A stretch of 64,000 nt of DNA from Methylotenera oryzisoli. Its GTDB lineage: Bacteria; Pseudomonadota; Gammaproteobacteria; Burkholderiales; Methylophilaceae. Positions within the stretch are counted from its first letter, which is position 1. The number at the start of each line of letters is the position of its first letter. The notes under the pieces were generated by a model that worked only from the letters and a program-made list of their open reading frames with translations, was not told the DNA's origin and ran no database searches. This document shows, in pieces, positions 1-8,491 of the stretch. The position numbers and the translations under genes were made by a program. The stretch spans positions 1 to 64,000 of the forward strand of contig CAMCVF010000008.1 of NCBI GenBank assembly GCA_945881735.1, read 5' to 3'.

Positions 1-50
1 AGGTCACCGCCAAGCTATTTATACCCAATCAGCATCTCGCTGCTTGACTC

Positions 51-78
51 AAAGCCTCCCTGTGGAGGCTTTTTGTTT
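51..78 (+). terminator. rho-independent terminator
   Basis: A 9-bp perfect stem (AAAGCCTCC / GGAGGCTTT) with a 4-nt loop is followed by a T-rich run. It ends a transcript that enters from left of the window; the gene it serves is outside. Confidence 0.8.
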
Positions 79-486
79 ATTCATCAGCGTGATATTAAAA
101 CCAATCAAAAACTATTCAAACAGCATGCTATCATCACCACCATGCATACTCGTGGTCTAGATACTAACTCTACTCAAACAATTAGAAGTCGCGATGAGTT
201 GGCCCGCAGTATTGTGAGTGATAATTTAGTAGTTGGCATAAAGGGAGACGATTTATCCCGAAGTGAAGTGAGCAATGACTTTGGTTTGAATCGGCTGCGG
301 TATGATTTATAGCGTGAAAGAGAGTCTGAATCTTTAACTCGTTGTGATTAATCGTTAATTTTCGACTACTAATATGATATGTTAAAACTGCGTATGTTGG
401 GGTAGTATTTCGATGTCAGTCTAAGTCGGATATAAGACAACCATCAATTAAAGTCTGTTTTAATAATAATTTTAAAGGTATGTATC
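79..486. other. intergenic region, no supported gene
   Basis: About 400 bases between the terminator and msrA. An open frame covers 73-312, but it begins with a TTG inside the terminator T-run, and its first internal ATG (142) has no ribosome binding site. The sequence resembles no family I recognise. The msrA promoter must lie in the right-hand part; I see no convincing -35/-10 pair. Confidence 0.5.
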
Positions 487-1041
487 ATGAGTAATAAACA
501 AATTGGAATTTTCTCAGGAGGCTGTTTCTGGTGCACTGAGCCTGTTTTTTCTCAGCTTAAAGGAGTGAGTAAAGTAGTTTCTGGCTATATTGGTGGGCAC
601 ACACTTAACCCTACTTATAAAGACATTTGTAATGGCGATACAGGCCATGCGGAAGGCATACAAATTAGCTTTGATGCAGACCAAGTGAGCTTTGAAAATT
701 TACTAGAGGTATTTTTTGCATCGCATGACCCGACTACATTGAATCGTCAGGGCAACGATGTTGGTACGCAATATCGCTCGGCAGTATTCTGCCAAAATGA
801 TGAGCAGCTCGAAGTGACTACTAGATTAATAGCAGAGCTTAACGCTAAAAAACTGTTTAATTCAGCTATTGTGACGCAAATTAATGGCCCAGAAACGTTT
901 TATCCTGCTGAAACGTATCATCAATATTATTTTGACAAGAACCCCAGCCAGCCTTATTGTTTAGCGGTTGCCGCACCTAAAAAAGAGAAAATTAGGACCA
1001 AGTATTCAGAATTGATAAAAGATCTGTCACAAGAAGCTTGA
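487..1041 (+). CDS. msrA: peptide-methionine (S)-S-oxide reductase MsrA
   Basis: Reduces the S-epimer of methionine sulfoxide, free and in proteins, in the cytoplasm, using thioredoxin as reductant. The signature GCFWCTE sits at residues 12-18 with Cys13 as the catalytic nucleophile; the family landmarks VGTQYRS and YHQYY are present. Length 184 residues is normal for the short form of the family, which carries PYC near the C-terminus as here. ATG 487 is preceded by AAAGG about 10 bases upstream. It stands alone, between an intergenic stretch and convergent corA. Identification is firm; regulation is not visible. Confidence 0.95.
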   Translation: MSNKQIGIFSGGCFWCTEPVFSQLKGVSKVVSGYIGGHTLNPTYKDICNGDTGHAEGIQISFDADQVSFENLLEVFFASHDPTTLNRQGNDVGTQYRSAVFCQNDEQLEVTTRLIAELNAKKLFNSAIVTQINGPETFYPAETYHQYYFDKNPSQPYCLAVAAPKKEKIRTKYSELIKDLSQEA

Positions 1042-1081
1042 AGCTCGCAAAGCCGTTAAATTGTATATTTAAAAGCGCCTA

Positions 1082-2206
1082 TTAGGTTTTACTGCTTAGC
1101 CATTGCCGACGCCAAAAAATGATAATCATGACGGATGCAATAGCTGCCATTAGGCCGATTGCCAACCAAAATCCATTCGGATTTTTTAGCAAAGGCATGC
1201 TTTCAAAGTTCATACCGAATATTCCTGCTATTAGCGTGGCTGGCATAAACAGCATGGCTACAACCGTTAAAGCGCGTACTTCTAAATTCACCCGCTGACT
1301 GACGCTAGCCATATAAATATCCATCATGCCACTTAAGCTGTCGCGTATTGATTCTAGCGACTCAATAAAATTGACCGCGTGATCGTAGACATCACGTAAG
1401 TAGGGCATAGTAGTTTGTTTAAAAAATTCATTTTCGTTGTGTGTTAAATTGTTAATCACCTCACGCAGTGGCCATACGGCACGCCGCAGTTCAATACTCA
1501 CATGTTTTAATTGATGAATGTTACGCAGCATAGCGTTAGTTGGGCTGCTCAATAATAGTTCTTCCAACGTTTCGCTAGCTTCACCAATGTCATCCAGCAC
1601 GCTAAAATATCTATCTACTACGCTGTCTAACAGCGCATAAGCTAAGTAATCAACGTCCAAATCGCGAATATGTGCGCCAGCTACACGCATGCGTGCACGC
1701 ACAGGCTCAAAAATACCAGTAGAACGTTCTTGAAAAGTAAGCAAATAGTCGCGCCCCAATACAAAACTTATCTGCTCAGAATCCATCAACAAACTGTCTT
1801 TGTCATATTTAAAACTTCGCGCTTCTAAAAACACATAATCATCAAATTCGTCAATTTTAGGGCGCTGTTCGGTATTCAATATATCTTCTAATACCAGCGG
1901 ATGCAGATTGAATATGTTGCCCACTTGCTTAATCAGGGCGGCATTATGCACGCCATGAATGTTTAGCCACAGTTTTTTACCTGCGTTTGAATAATCACTT
2001 AATTTAAAAGCCGCAAGTTCATCCGCGCTTAATGCCCTTTCAGTTAAATCAGATGAGTCATACGCCACCAGTGTAACCGTAGGGTTATCCATTAGGGATA
2101 TATCAGCATCCATATCGCCTAGATAAATCAACGAACCTGGAGGCATGCCAATTTTTTTTGAGTGACGTTTTTTGGATTTGCGCTGATGGTTATTTTTCAT
2201 CTTCAA
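1082..2206 (-). CDS. corA: CorA family magnesium/cobalt transporter
   Basis: Inner-membrane pentameric channel for Mg2+ (also Co2+/Ni2+). The protein (374 aa) has a basic N-terminus, a long soluble alpha/beta and helical region, and two C-terminal membrane helices. The selectivity-loop signature GMNF lies at the end of the first helix (MPATLIAGIFGMNFES), followed by the short periplasmic loop and the second helix (IGLMAAIASVMIIIFW). It is the last gene of a minus-strand group glnS / flavin reductase / corA, with only 3 bases between its ATG and the preceding stop, so it is probably cotranscribed. Whether it transports Mg2+ specifically cannot be told from sequence. Confidence 0.93.
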   Translation of the reverse strand: MKMKNNHQRKSKKRHSKKIGMPPGSLIYLGDMDADISLMDNPTVTLVAYDSSDLTERALSADELAAFKLSDYSNAGKKLWLNIHGVHNAALIKQVGNIFNLHPLVLEDILNTEQRPKIDEFDDYVFLEARSFKYDKDSLLMDSEQISFVLGRDYLLTFQERSTGIFEPVRARMRVAGAHIRDLDVDYLAYALLDSVVDRYFSVLDDIGEASETLEELLLSSPTNAMLRNIHQLKHVSIELRRAVWPLREVINNLTHNENEFFKQTTMPYLRDVYDHAVNFIESLESIRDSLSGMMDIYMASVSQRVNLEVRALTVVAMLFMPATLIAGIFGMNFESMPLLKNPNGFWLAIGLMAAIASVMIIIFWRRQWLSSKT

Positions 2207-2209
2207 GTC

Positions 2210-2782
2210 TTATATTTTAAAAGCTTGACCAATTACCATAAAGTTTCCGCCTGCAATATGATGAATGGTGCGTAAATCATCATGACCTTCAAAATGCCAA
2301 TGACCGTCTGAGAATACGCGACTATCTGCATAAGCGGCAACTACTTCAGCCAGAAACAGATCGTAGGTGTTTTGAATATGCTGCTCAGAAATAATCTTGC
2401 ACTCTAACCAAGCCACACAACCCTTTACAAGTTTTGCAGATACTTTGCTTGCTGAAAAAGTAGCTATATTGAAATTTGCAAATTTATTATCAGGTGATTT
2501 ACCTAAAAGTTCACGGCCGCTACTTGAACCAACTTCTAACACCATTTTTGCTTGACCGCGACATGGCACATTGATTGCAAAATTTCCTGAGACTTCTATC
2601 AGCTCGCGGGTATAAGTATTTTTATCAATTACAATCGCGATTTTAGGTGAATCAAAATCTAAGGGCATATTCCATGCGGCCGCCATCACATTCTGCTTGC
2701 CAGCATGGGCAGATGTAATCAATACAGTTGGCCCATGATTGAGAATGCGATAGGCTTTGCGTAGATCGACTGCTTTAATCAT
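2210..2782 (-). CDS. flavin reductase family protein (flavoredoxin-like)
   Basis: A 190-aa protein of the flavin reductase-like/FMN-binding split-barrel family. Supporting pieces are the N-terminal strand pattern HGPTVLITSA, AAAWNMPLDFDSPKIAI and ELIEVSGNFAINVPC, which match the FMN-binding core of that family. It probably binds FMN and acts as a flavin:NAD(P)H oxidoreductase or flavoredoxin in the cytoplasm; the substrate is unknown. It lies 12 bases after glnS and 3 bases before corA on the same strand, suggesting an operon of convenience. A more specific role cannot be supported. Confidence 0.8.
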   Translation of the reverse strand: MIKAVDLRKAYRILNHGPTVLITSAHAGKQNVMAAAWNMPLDFDSPKIAIVIDKNTYTRELIEVSGNFAINVPCRGQAKMVLEVGSSSGRELLGKSPDNKFANFNIATFSASKVSAKLVKGCVAWLECKIISEQHIQNTYDLFLAEVVAAYADSRVFSDGHWHFEGHDDLRTIHHIAGGNFMVIGQAFKI

Positions 2783-2794
2783 AGTAAAGCTAAA

Positions 2795-4576
2795 TCACTT
2801 CTGCCAAGCATCCCGCAAAGTAACCGTACGATTAAATACTGGCTTGCCATCAATGCTATCTTTTTTATCCGCAACAAAATAACCGTGACGTTCAAATTGG
2901 AATCTATCTTCTGGCTTTGCGTCTTTTAGATTGGGCTCTAGTTGTGCGGTAATAGTTTTTACAGAGTATGGGTTTAAGTCATTCAAATAGTCTCTATCTC
3001 CAGAACCAGGGTACGCCTCTTTAAATAATCTATCGTATAAACGAATCTCTGCCGCGTAAGCGTGTTGTGCGCTTACCCAGTGGATATTCCCTTTTACCTT
3101 GATAGCATCGGCGCCAGGGGTGCCTGATTTTGTATCTGGTAGGTAATCGCAATGCACTACGGTGACATTGCCTACGGTATCTTTTTCAACCCTTGTGCAT
3201 TTAACTACATAACCGTAACGCAGTCGCACCATGCCATCGGGAGTTAACCTAAAGAAGCCTTTGCTTGGCATTTCCATAAAGTCTTCTGCCTCAATCCATA
3301 ATTCGCGGGTTAATGGTACAACACGCTTGCCTAGTTCAGGCTTTAACGGATGGTTAGGCGCAAAGCAGTCTTCTACCTTGTCCAATTCGTAATTATCAAT
3401 CACCAATTTAATTGGGTCTAGCACGGCAATGCGGCGCTCAGCAGCGTCGTTTAACACTTCGCGCATGCAGTCTTCTAAAATGGTGTATTCAATCCAAGAG
3501 TCTGCCTTTGAAATACCAATACGGTCTGTAAATAGCTTAAAGCCTTCTGCTACATAGCCGCGGCGGCGGGCGCCTGCTAATGTTGGTAAACGTGGGTCAT
3601 CCCAGCCTGACACATGTTTTTGCTCTACCAAATCGATTAACTTACGCTTTGAAAGCACCACATACGTTAAGTTAAGGCGCGCAAACTCGTATTGTTTTGG
3701 TAGCGGATGCGCTAATAAACCAGCCTCTGCCAAGCGCTCTAATAACCAATCGTAGAATGGGCGTTGATCTTCAAATTCTAGTGTGCAAATTGAATGCGTA
3801 ATTTGCTCTAACGCATCTTCAATGGGGTGCGCAAAGGTGTACATGGGGTAAATGCACCATGTGTTACCCGTGTTATGATGATGCGCGCGGCGCACACGGT
3901 AGATAGCTGGGTCGCGCAGGTTGATATTAGATGATGCCATATCGATTTTGGCGCGTAAAATAAGGCTACCATCGGCATGTTTGCCATCACGCATTTCGTG
4001 GAATAGTTGCAGATTCTCTGCTACTGTACGATTGCGCCACGGCGAATTTTTACCGGGCTCTGTTAGCGTGCCGCGGGTTTCGCGCATTTCGTCAGCTGTT
4101 TGGCTATCCACATACGCATGACCATTTTCAATCAGACTTTCTGCCGCGCGATACATAAAATCGAAATAATTACTGGCGAAATATAAATTTGATTCAACGC
4201 CACCGTTTGATTCAATGGTTTGCCAATTAAAACCAAGCCATTGCACCGCATCTAAGATACTGTCGACGTATTCTTGGCTCTCTTTTTCTGGGTTGGTATC
4301 GTCAAAGCGCAAATGACACACGCCAGCGTAATCTCGCGCTAAACCAAAGTTTAAAAAGATACTTTTGGCATGACCAATATGCAGATAACCATTTGGTTCT
4401 GGCGGAAAGCGGGTACGGATTTTGGCTGGGTCTAGTTGGCCTAGTGCTTGATGTTTAGAGTCACCAGGGCTACCTGCCCATTTTTTAGTAGCGTATTTCT
4501 TATCGGCTAAATCGTGCTCAACAATGGCGCGAATAAAGTTAGAACCTAGTGAAATCGGAGTTTTTTCTGAGGACAT
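2795..4576 (-). CDS. glnS: glutaminyl-tRNA synthetase
   Basis: Charges tRNA-Gln with glutamine (class I aminoacyl-tRNA synthetase). The HIGH motif is in PPEPNGYLHIGHAKS near residue 65 and the KMSKS equivalent is VVLSKRKL near residue 300. The C-terminal two-domain beta-barrel anticodon-binding region follows. Length 593 is slightly above the E. coli enzyme (554), mainly from an N-terminal extension of about 40 residues. ATG 4576 is the first in-frame start and the N-terminal segment is plausible, though the upstream ribosome binding site is weak. It is divergent from birA across a 121-base gap and heads the glnS / flavin reductase / corA group. Confidence 0.97.
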   Translation of the reverse strand: MSSEKTPISLGSNFIRAIVEHDLADKKYATKKWAGSPGDSKHQALGQLDPAKIRTRFPPEPNGYLHIGHAKSIFLNFGLARDYAGVCHLRFDDTNPEKESQEYVDSILDAVQWLGFNWQTIESNGGVESNLYFASNYFDFMYRAAESLIENGHAYVDSQTADEMRETRGTLTEPGKNSPWRNRTVAENLQLFHEMRDGKHADGSLILRAKIDMASSNINLRDPAIYRVRRAHHHNTGNTWCIYPMYTFAHPIEDALEQITHSICTLEFEDQRPFYDWLLERLAEAGLLAHPLPKQYEFARLNLTYVVLSKRKLIDLVEQKHVSGWDDPRLPTLAGARRRGYVAEGFKLFTDRIGISKADSWIEYTILEDCMREVLNDAAERRIAVLDPIKLVIDNYELDKVEDCFAPNHPLKPELGKRVVPLTRELWIEAEDFMEMPSKGFFRLTPDGMVRLRYGYVVKCTRVEKDTVGNVTVVHCDYLPDTKSGTPGADAIKVKGNIHWVSAQHAYAAEIRLYDRLFKEAYPGSGDRDYLNDLNPYSVKTITAQLEPNLKDAKPEDRFQFERHGYFVADKKDSIDGKPVFNRTVTLRDAWQK

Positions 4577-4697
4577 AAATATTTCGTATCATTTTTTGTA
4601 AGCTAATAGTTACTATATTTTACACGCTTGAATTGTATTAGGGGTGGCTTCGATCCACTAAAGCAGCAAGCATTTGCTGTGATAAACTTCACGGATA

Positions 4698-5684
4698 ATG
4701 AGCAATTTAACTTTTCCTGTTTTACAGTTTCTGGCTGATGGTCAATTTCATTCGGGTGAGGCTTTGGCGCAGCAATTTAAAGTAACGCGTGCCACCATTT
4801 GGAATGCAATCAAGCATGCCAAAAGTTTGGGCATACCAATTTTTTCAGTGCCTGGGCGCGGCTATAAATTACCCCAAGCTATTGAATTTTTAGATAAAAA
4901 TGCTGTATTAAATGCAATTGGTGAACAGCGTGAATGGTTTAATCTAATTATTCTAGATGAGATTGCATCGACCAATACCTATTTGATGCAGCAAAAAAAT
5001 GTGGCACATGCCACTTGTGTGGCCGCTCATATTCAAACCAAAGGTAAAGGCAGGCGCGGCCGCACTTGGGTTTCGCAATTGGGTGCTAGTTTAACTTTTT
5101 CTTTAGTATGGCGTTTTCAATGCGGTGCAGCAGCATTATCAGGCTTAAGTTTGGCGGTGGGTGTTGCGTTGATGCGCACTTTGATTAGTTTTGGCGTTAA
5201 TCAGGCAAAATTAAAATGGCCAAATGATGTACTTGTTGAGGGTAAAAAATTAGCGGGTATCTTAATTGAGCTGCATGGCGATTTAGATGGCCCAAGCATG
5301 GCGGTGATTGGCATAGGTGTTAATTTAAATCTGCCTAAAGAGGTAATTGAGGCAATTGACCAGCCAACAATCGATTTGAATACAGCATCCAATAACACAA
5401 TTAATCAAAATTTTTTATTGGGTACATTGCTAAAGCATTTGACAGAAGTGTTAAGTCGCTTTGAGCAGTTTGGTTTTGTTGGTTTTCGGGATGAATGGGT
5501 AAACTATCATGCTTATCATCAGCAGCCCGTGCGCATGTTATTGCCTAATGGCACAGAAGTATTAGGCTTAGTGAATAATGTGGCAGATGATGGTATTTTA
5601 CTGGTAGAAACATCGCTTGGATTGCAGCGTTTTTCGGCAGGCGAAATTTCTTTAAGAGCCGTTAATACAGGAGATACGGCCTAA
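4698..5684 (+). CDS. birA: bifunctional biotin-protein ligase / biotin operon repressor
   Basis: Activates biotin to biotinyl-AMP and attaches it to the acetyl-CoA carboxylase carrier protein. Residues 1-65 form a winged helix-turn-helix (ATIWNAIKHAKSLGIPIFSV), so it is the bifunctional Class II type. The ligase core shows the nucleotide loop KGKGRRGRTW, KWPNDVLV and the GIGVNLN strand; a short C-terminal SH3-like domain ends the protein. The TAA stop shares a base with the ATG of coaX (TAATG), and the same order birA-coaX-SPOR protein is common in betaproteobacteria. Its operator targets are not in this window. Confidence 0.95.
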   Translation: MSNLTFPVLQFLADGQFHSGEALAQQFKVTRATIWNAIKHAKSLGIPIFSVPGRGYKLPQAIEFLDKNAVLNAIGEQREWFNLIILDEIASTNTYLMQQKNVAHATCVAAHIQTKGKGRRGRTWVSQLGASLTFSLVWRFQCGAAALSGLSLAVGVALMRTLISFGVNQAKLKWPNDVLVEGKKLAGILIELHGDLDGPSMAVIGIGVNLNLPKEVIEAIDQPTIDLNTASNNTINQNFLLGTLLKHLTEVLSRFEQFGFVGFRDEWVNYHAYHQQPVRMLLPNGTEVLGLVNNVADDGILLVETSLGLQRFSAGEISLRAVNTGDTA

Positions 5685-6439
5685 TGTTATTAGTAATAGA
5701 CAGCGGCAATACTCGCACTAAATGGGCTTTAGTGGATAGCTTAGGTGCGATGCAACTGCCAGTCGTTTGTTTGAATAGCGATATAAAGACATCTGCATTA
5801 AATCAGGTGGTACCAAAAGCCAAAAAAGTGCTTATTTCCAATGTGGCAGGCGAGACTTTAGCGCATCAAATTACACAGTTAATTGCGCCACTACGCCCCA
5901 ACTTTGTAGTTGCAAAGCATCAAGCTGGTGACGTGATTAATGGTTATGTGCAAGCGGAAAAGTTAGGCGCAGATCGCTGGGCAGCGCTGATTGCTGCTTG
6001 GCACATCAATTATCATCCCACTTTGGTAATAAATGCAGGTACGGCTATTACCATCGATTGCTTGTCGTTAGATATAAGTGGCAAAGGTTTGTTTTTGGGA
6101 GGTAGCATTATGCCTGGTTTGCGCTTGATGCAAACGGCATTAACGCATAATACAGCGCAATTAAAAGTGGGTGATGGTGCACATTTTATTTTCCCGCTAA
6201 ATACACAAAATGCCATTCAAACAGGTTGCTTAAATGCCGCAATTGGCGCCATTGGAATTATGTTAAAGCAGCTTGAAAAACACATTGCAATCCAACCAAA
6301 ATTGCTGATTAGCGGCGGCGATGCAACTAAAATCGCAAACGCGTTGATGGCGCATTTAAATGTAGAAGAAAATCGGATTATGATAATCGAAAACCTTGTT
6401 TTGCAAGGCTTGGCAATATTACAGAAAGAATATATATGA
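5684..6439 (+). CDS. coaX: type III pantothenate kinase
   Basis: Phosphorylates pantothenate in the first step of coenzyme A synthesis; the type III enzyme belongs to the ASKHA superfamily and often needs a monovalent cation. The phosphate-1 motif DSGNTRTKWA is at residues 6-15, GADRW in the middle, INAGTAITID as the phosphate-2 motif, and GGSIMPG after it. At 251 aa it has normal length. It is translationally coupled to birA (TAATG) and overlaps the next gene by 4 bases (ATGA). No coaA-type kinase is seen here, so this is probably the cell's pantothenate kinase. Confidence 0.95.
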   Translation: MLLVIDSGNTRTKWALVDSLGAMQLPVVCLNSDIKTSALNQVVPKAKKVLISNVAGETLAHQITQLIAPLRPNFVVAKHQAGDVINGYVQAEKLGADRWAALIAAWHINYHPTLVINAGTAITIDCLSLDISGKGLFLGGSIMPGLRLMQTALTHNTAQLKVGDGAHFIFPLNTQNAIQTGCLNAAIGAIGIMLKQLEKHIAIQPKLLISGGDATKIANALMAHLNVEENRIMIIENLVLQGLAILQKEYI

Positions 6440-7101
6440 AGTGGCTGTTAGGGTTTTTGCTGTTATTGAATGTGGGTTTATTGGGCTATTTTAATGCAGA
6501 TGTTTTTGCGCCAACGCCAGTGCAAATAAATCCGCCCATTAATCCTGAAAAGCTCAAGATATTAGATGCGCAATCTTTAGAAGCCATGCCTAAAAAAGTG
6601 GCTGCATTGCCAACGGCGCCAGTGGTAGAAATACCTGCAACTAGTTGCTATCAGTGGGGTAATTTCACTGCAAGCAATTTGCCATCGGCTCAGGTAGCTT
6701 TGGCTAAGCTAGGCTTAGAAGGAGTTGCTAGGCAAGCGGATACTGGCCAAGCAGATAGGCGCTTTTGGGTGTATTACCCCCCCTTAAAAAATGCCCAATT
6801 AGCACAAAAAAAGGCGGAAGAAATTAAATCATTAGGTATTGGCGAGATATTTGTGGTGCAAGACTCGCAATGGCGACATGCAATTTCGTTTGGTTTATTT
6901 CAAGATGAAAAATTGGCCACCAATTTGCTGAACGATTTGCAAGCTAAAGGCGTAAAAGGTGCTACCAAAGCCTTGCGTAGTCCTGGTAAAAATATCTCTA
7001 GCTTACTGGTTAAAGCAGTGTCGCCAGAAGCGGCATTAGAGTTGCAAAAAGTAAGCCCAGAATTTATAGACAGTGAGCTGAAAGTGGCCGCCTGCCCATA
7101 A
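6436..7101 (+). CDS. membrane-anchored SPOR domain protein
   Basis: A 221-aa protein with one N-terminal membrane helix (WLLGFLLLLNVGLLGYF), a Pro-rich linker, and a C-terminal region from about residue 76 that fits the SPOR peptidoglycan-binding fold: YQWGNF, RRFWVYYPPL, IFVVQDSQWRHAISFGLF, then a helix-strand repeat. SPOR domains bind denuded glycan strands, usually at division sites, so a periplasmic wall-associated role is inferred. The start ATG overlaps the coaX stop (ATGA), indicating coupled translation with birA-coaX. The sequence match to SPOR is by pattern only; the specific role is unknown. Confidence 0.75.
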   Translation: MKWLLGFLLLLNVGLLGYFNADVFAPTPVQINPPINPEKLKILDAQSLEAMPKKVAALPTAPVVEIPATSCYQWGNFTASNLPSAQVALAKLGLEGVARQADTGQADRRFWVYYPPLKNAQLAQKKAEEIKSLGIGEIFVVQDSQWRHAISFGLFQDEKLATNLLNDLQAKGVKGATKALRSPGKNISSLLVKAVSPEAALELQKVSPEFIDSELKVAACP

Positions 7102-7119
7102 CACAATAAATTAAAGCTC

Positions 7120-8487
7120 TTAAGGAAAGAGTTTACCCGGATTTAGTATATTACTCGGATCAAAAGTCAGTTTGATTTGCTTCATTAGCGCCATCGTCGT
7201 TGCGTCAATTTCACGCGATACAAATGGCCGCTTTGCCATTCCAACGCCGTGCTCGCCAGATAATGTGCCTTGCAACGACAGCACTAAGCTAAACACTTCA
7301 TCTAAGCAGGCATAAGCGCGCTGCATTTCTTCTGAGTCGTTTGGGTTAACCAATAAATTGACATGAATATTGCCATTACCCGCATGACCAAAATTAACAT
7401 TGCTGATTTGGTATTGTGCGGATAATTTTTCTAAACCGGTTAATAGTTCAGGTAAGTGCGATACAGGTACAGCAATATCTTCATTGATTTTTTTAGGCGC
7501 GATATCTTTTAACAAAGGCGATAAAGCTTTGCGCGCGGCCCATAAAGCTTTGGTATCCAGCGCTGGCTTGGCTTCAATTAAGCCTTCAACTTGGCAAGCT
7601 TGCAAAATTGCCTCAGTAGCTTCAATAATCTCTTGTTGGCTACCATCTACCTCAATCATTAAATAGGCTTTAGCGTTTTCGGGCAATAAATTTTGGTGGC
7701 GGTTACGAATTAAATTTAGCGCTCCATTATCCAAAAATTCCAATGCGCTTGGCGTATAAGGTTGCGCCATAATGGCGGCAATGGCTTTGGCGCAGCTGTA
7801 AGTATCTATAAACTCTGCTGTTAAGCCACCTGTATTTTTTGGAAGGGGAGTGAGTTTTAAGGTGGCTTCGGTAATCACAGCAAGAGTACCTTCACTGCCC
7901 ACAATTAAGCGTGTTAAATCATAGCCAACCACGCCTTTGCTGGTGTAACAGCCTGTTTTGATAATATCGCCATTACCTGTTACTGCTTTTAAGCCTAATA
8001 CATGGTCGCGTGCGACACCATATTTCACCGCATGCGGCCCTGCGGCGCAAGTGGCTAAATTGCCACCGATACTGCAATACCCCGCGCTAGATGGGTCTGG
8101 TGGCCAGAAAAACCCTACAGGCTTAATGGCATCTTGTAATGCTTGATTCAGCACGCCTGGCTCAATAATCGCCATACGATTGTCAGGGTCAATGCTGATA
8201 ATTTTTTGCATGCGTTCAAGCGACATAACAACGCCACCTGCTTCAGGCACGCTACCGCCCGCTGTGCCAGTACCCCGCCCGCGTGGCACAACTGGTATTT
8301 TGTACTGATTGCATAACTGAATAACGGCTTGTACTTCGTCCGTTGTTAGCGGAAAAACAACGGCGATAGGGTTGTGATAGTTGCGCGAATTATCGTAAGC
8401 ATAGGCATAGCAGTCAACAGGGTCGGTAAAGACTCTATCATTTGAGAATAGCTTGGTTAATGCTGGGATAAATTCTTGCGCATGCAT
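7120..8487 (-). CDS. FAD-linked oxidase, D-lactate dehydrogenase / GlcD-like
   Basis: Oxidises a 2-hydroxy acid (D-lactate or glycolate) with FAD. The N-terminal half is a PCMH-type FAD domain (VPRGRGTGTAGGS, GGNLATCAAGPHAVKYG, GSEGTLAVITEATLKL); the C-terminal half is the FAD-oxidase cap with the histidine motifs NFGHAGNGNIHVNL and LSGEHGVGMAKRPF and the terminal NPGKLFP. At 455 aa it fits GlcD and D-LDH (cytochrome) equally, and no glcE/glcF genes lie next to it, so the free-standing D-lactate dehydrogenase is more likely. It follows lpdA on the same strand by 4 bases, so it is probably expressed with the pyruvate dehydrogenase genes, consistent with D-lactate to pyruvate flow. Confidence 0.85.
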   Translation of the reverse strand: MHAQEFIPALTKLFSNDRVFTDPVDCYAYAYDNSRNYHNPIAVVFPLTTDEVQAVIQLCNQYKIPVVPRGRGTGTAGGSVPEAGGVVMSLERMQKIISIDPDNRMAIIEPGVLNQALQDAIKPVGFFWPPDPSSAGYCSIGGNLATCAAGPHAVKYGVARDHVLGLKAVTGNGDIIKTGCYTSKGVVGYDLTRLIVGSEGTLAVITEATLKLTPLPKNTGGLTAEFIDTYSCAKAIAAIMAQPYTPSALEFLDNGALNLIRNRHQNLLPENAKAYLMIEVDGSQQEIIEATEAILQACQVEGLIEAKPALDTKALWAARKALSPLLKDIAPKKINEDIAVPVSHLPELLTGLEKLSAQYQISNVNFGHAGNGNIHVNLLVNPNDSEEMQRAYACLDEVFSLVLSLQGTLSGEHGVGMAKRPFVSREIDATTMALMKQIKLTFDPSNILNPGKLFP

Positions 8488-8491
8488 GCAA

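Noticed and set aside
73-312. 79-codon open frame after the first terminator
   Set aside because: It begins with TTG inside the terminator T-run, has no ribosome binding site and resembles no known protein.
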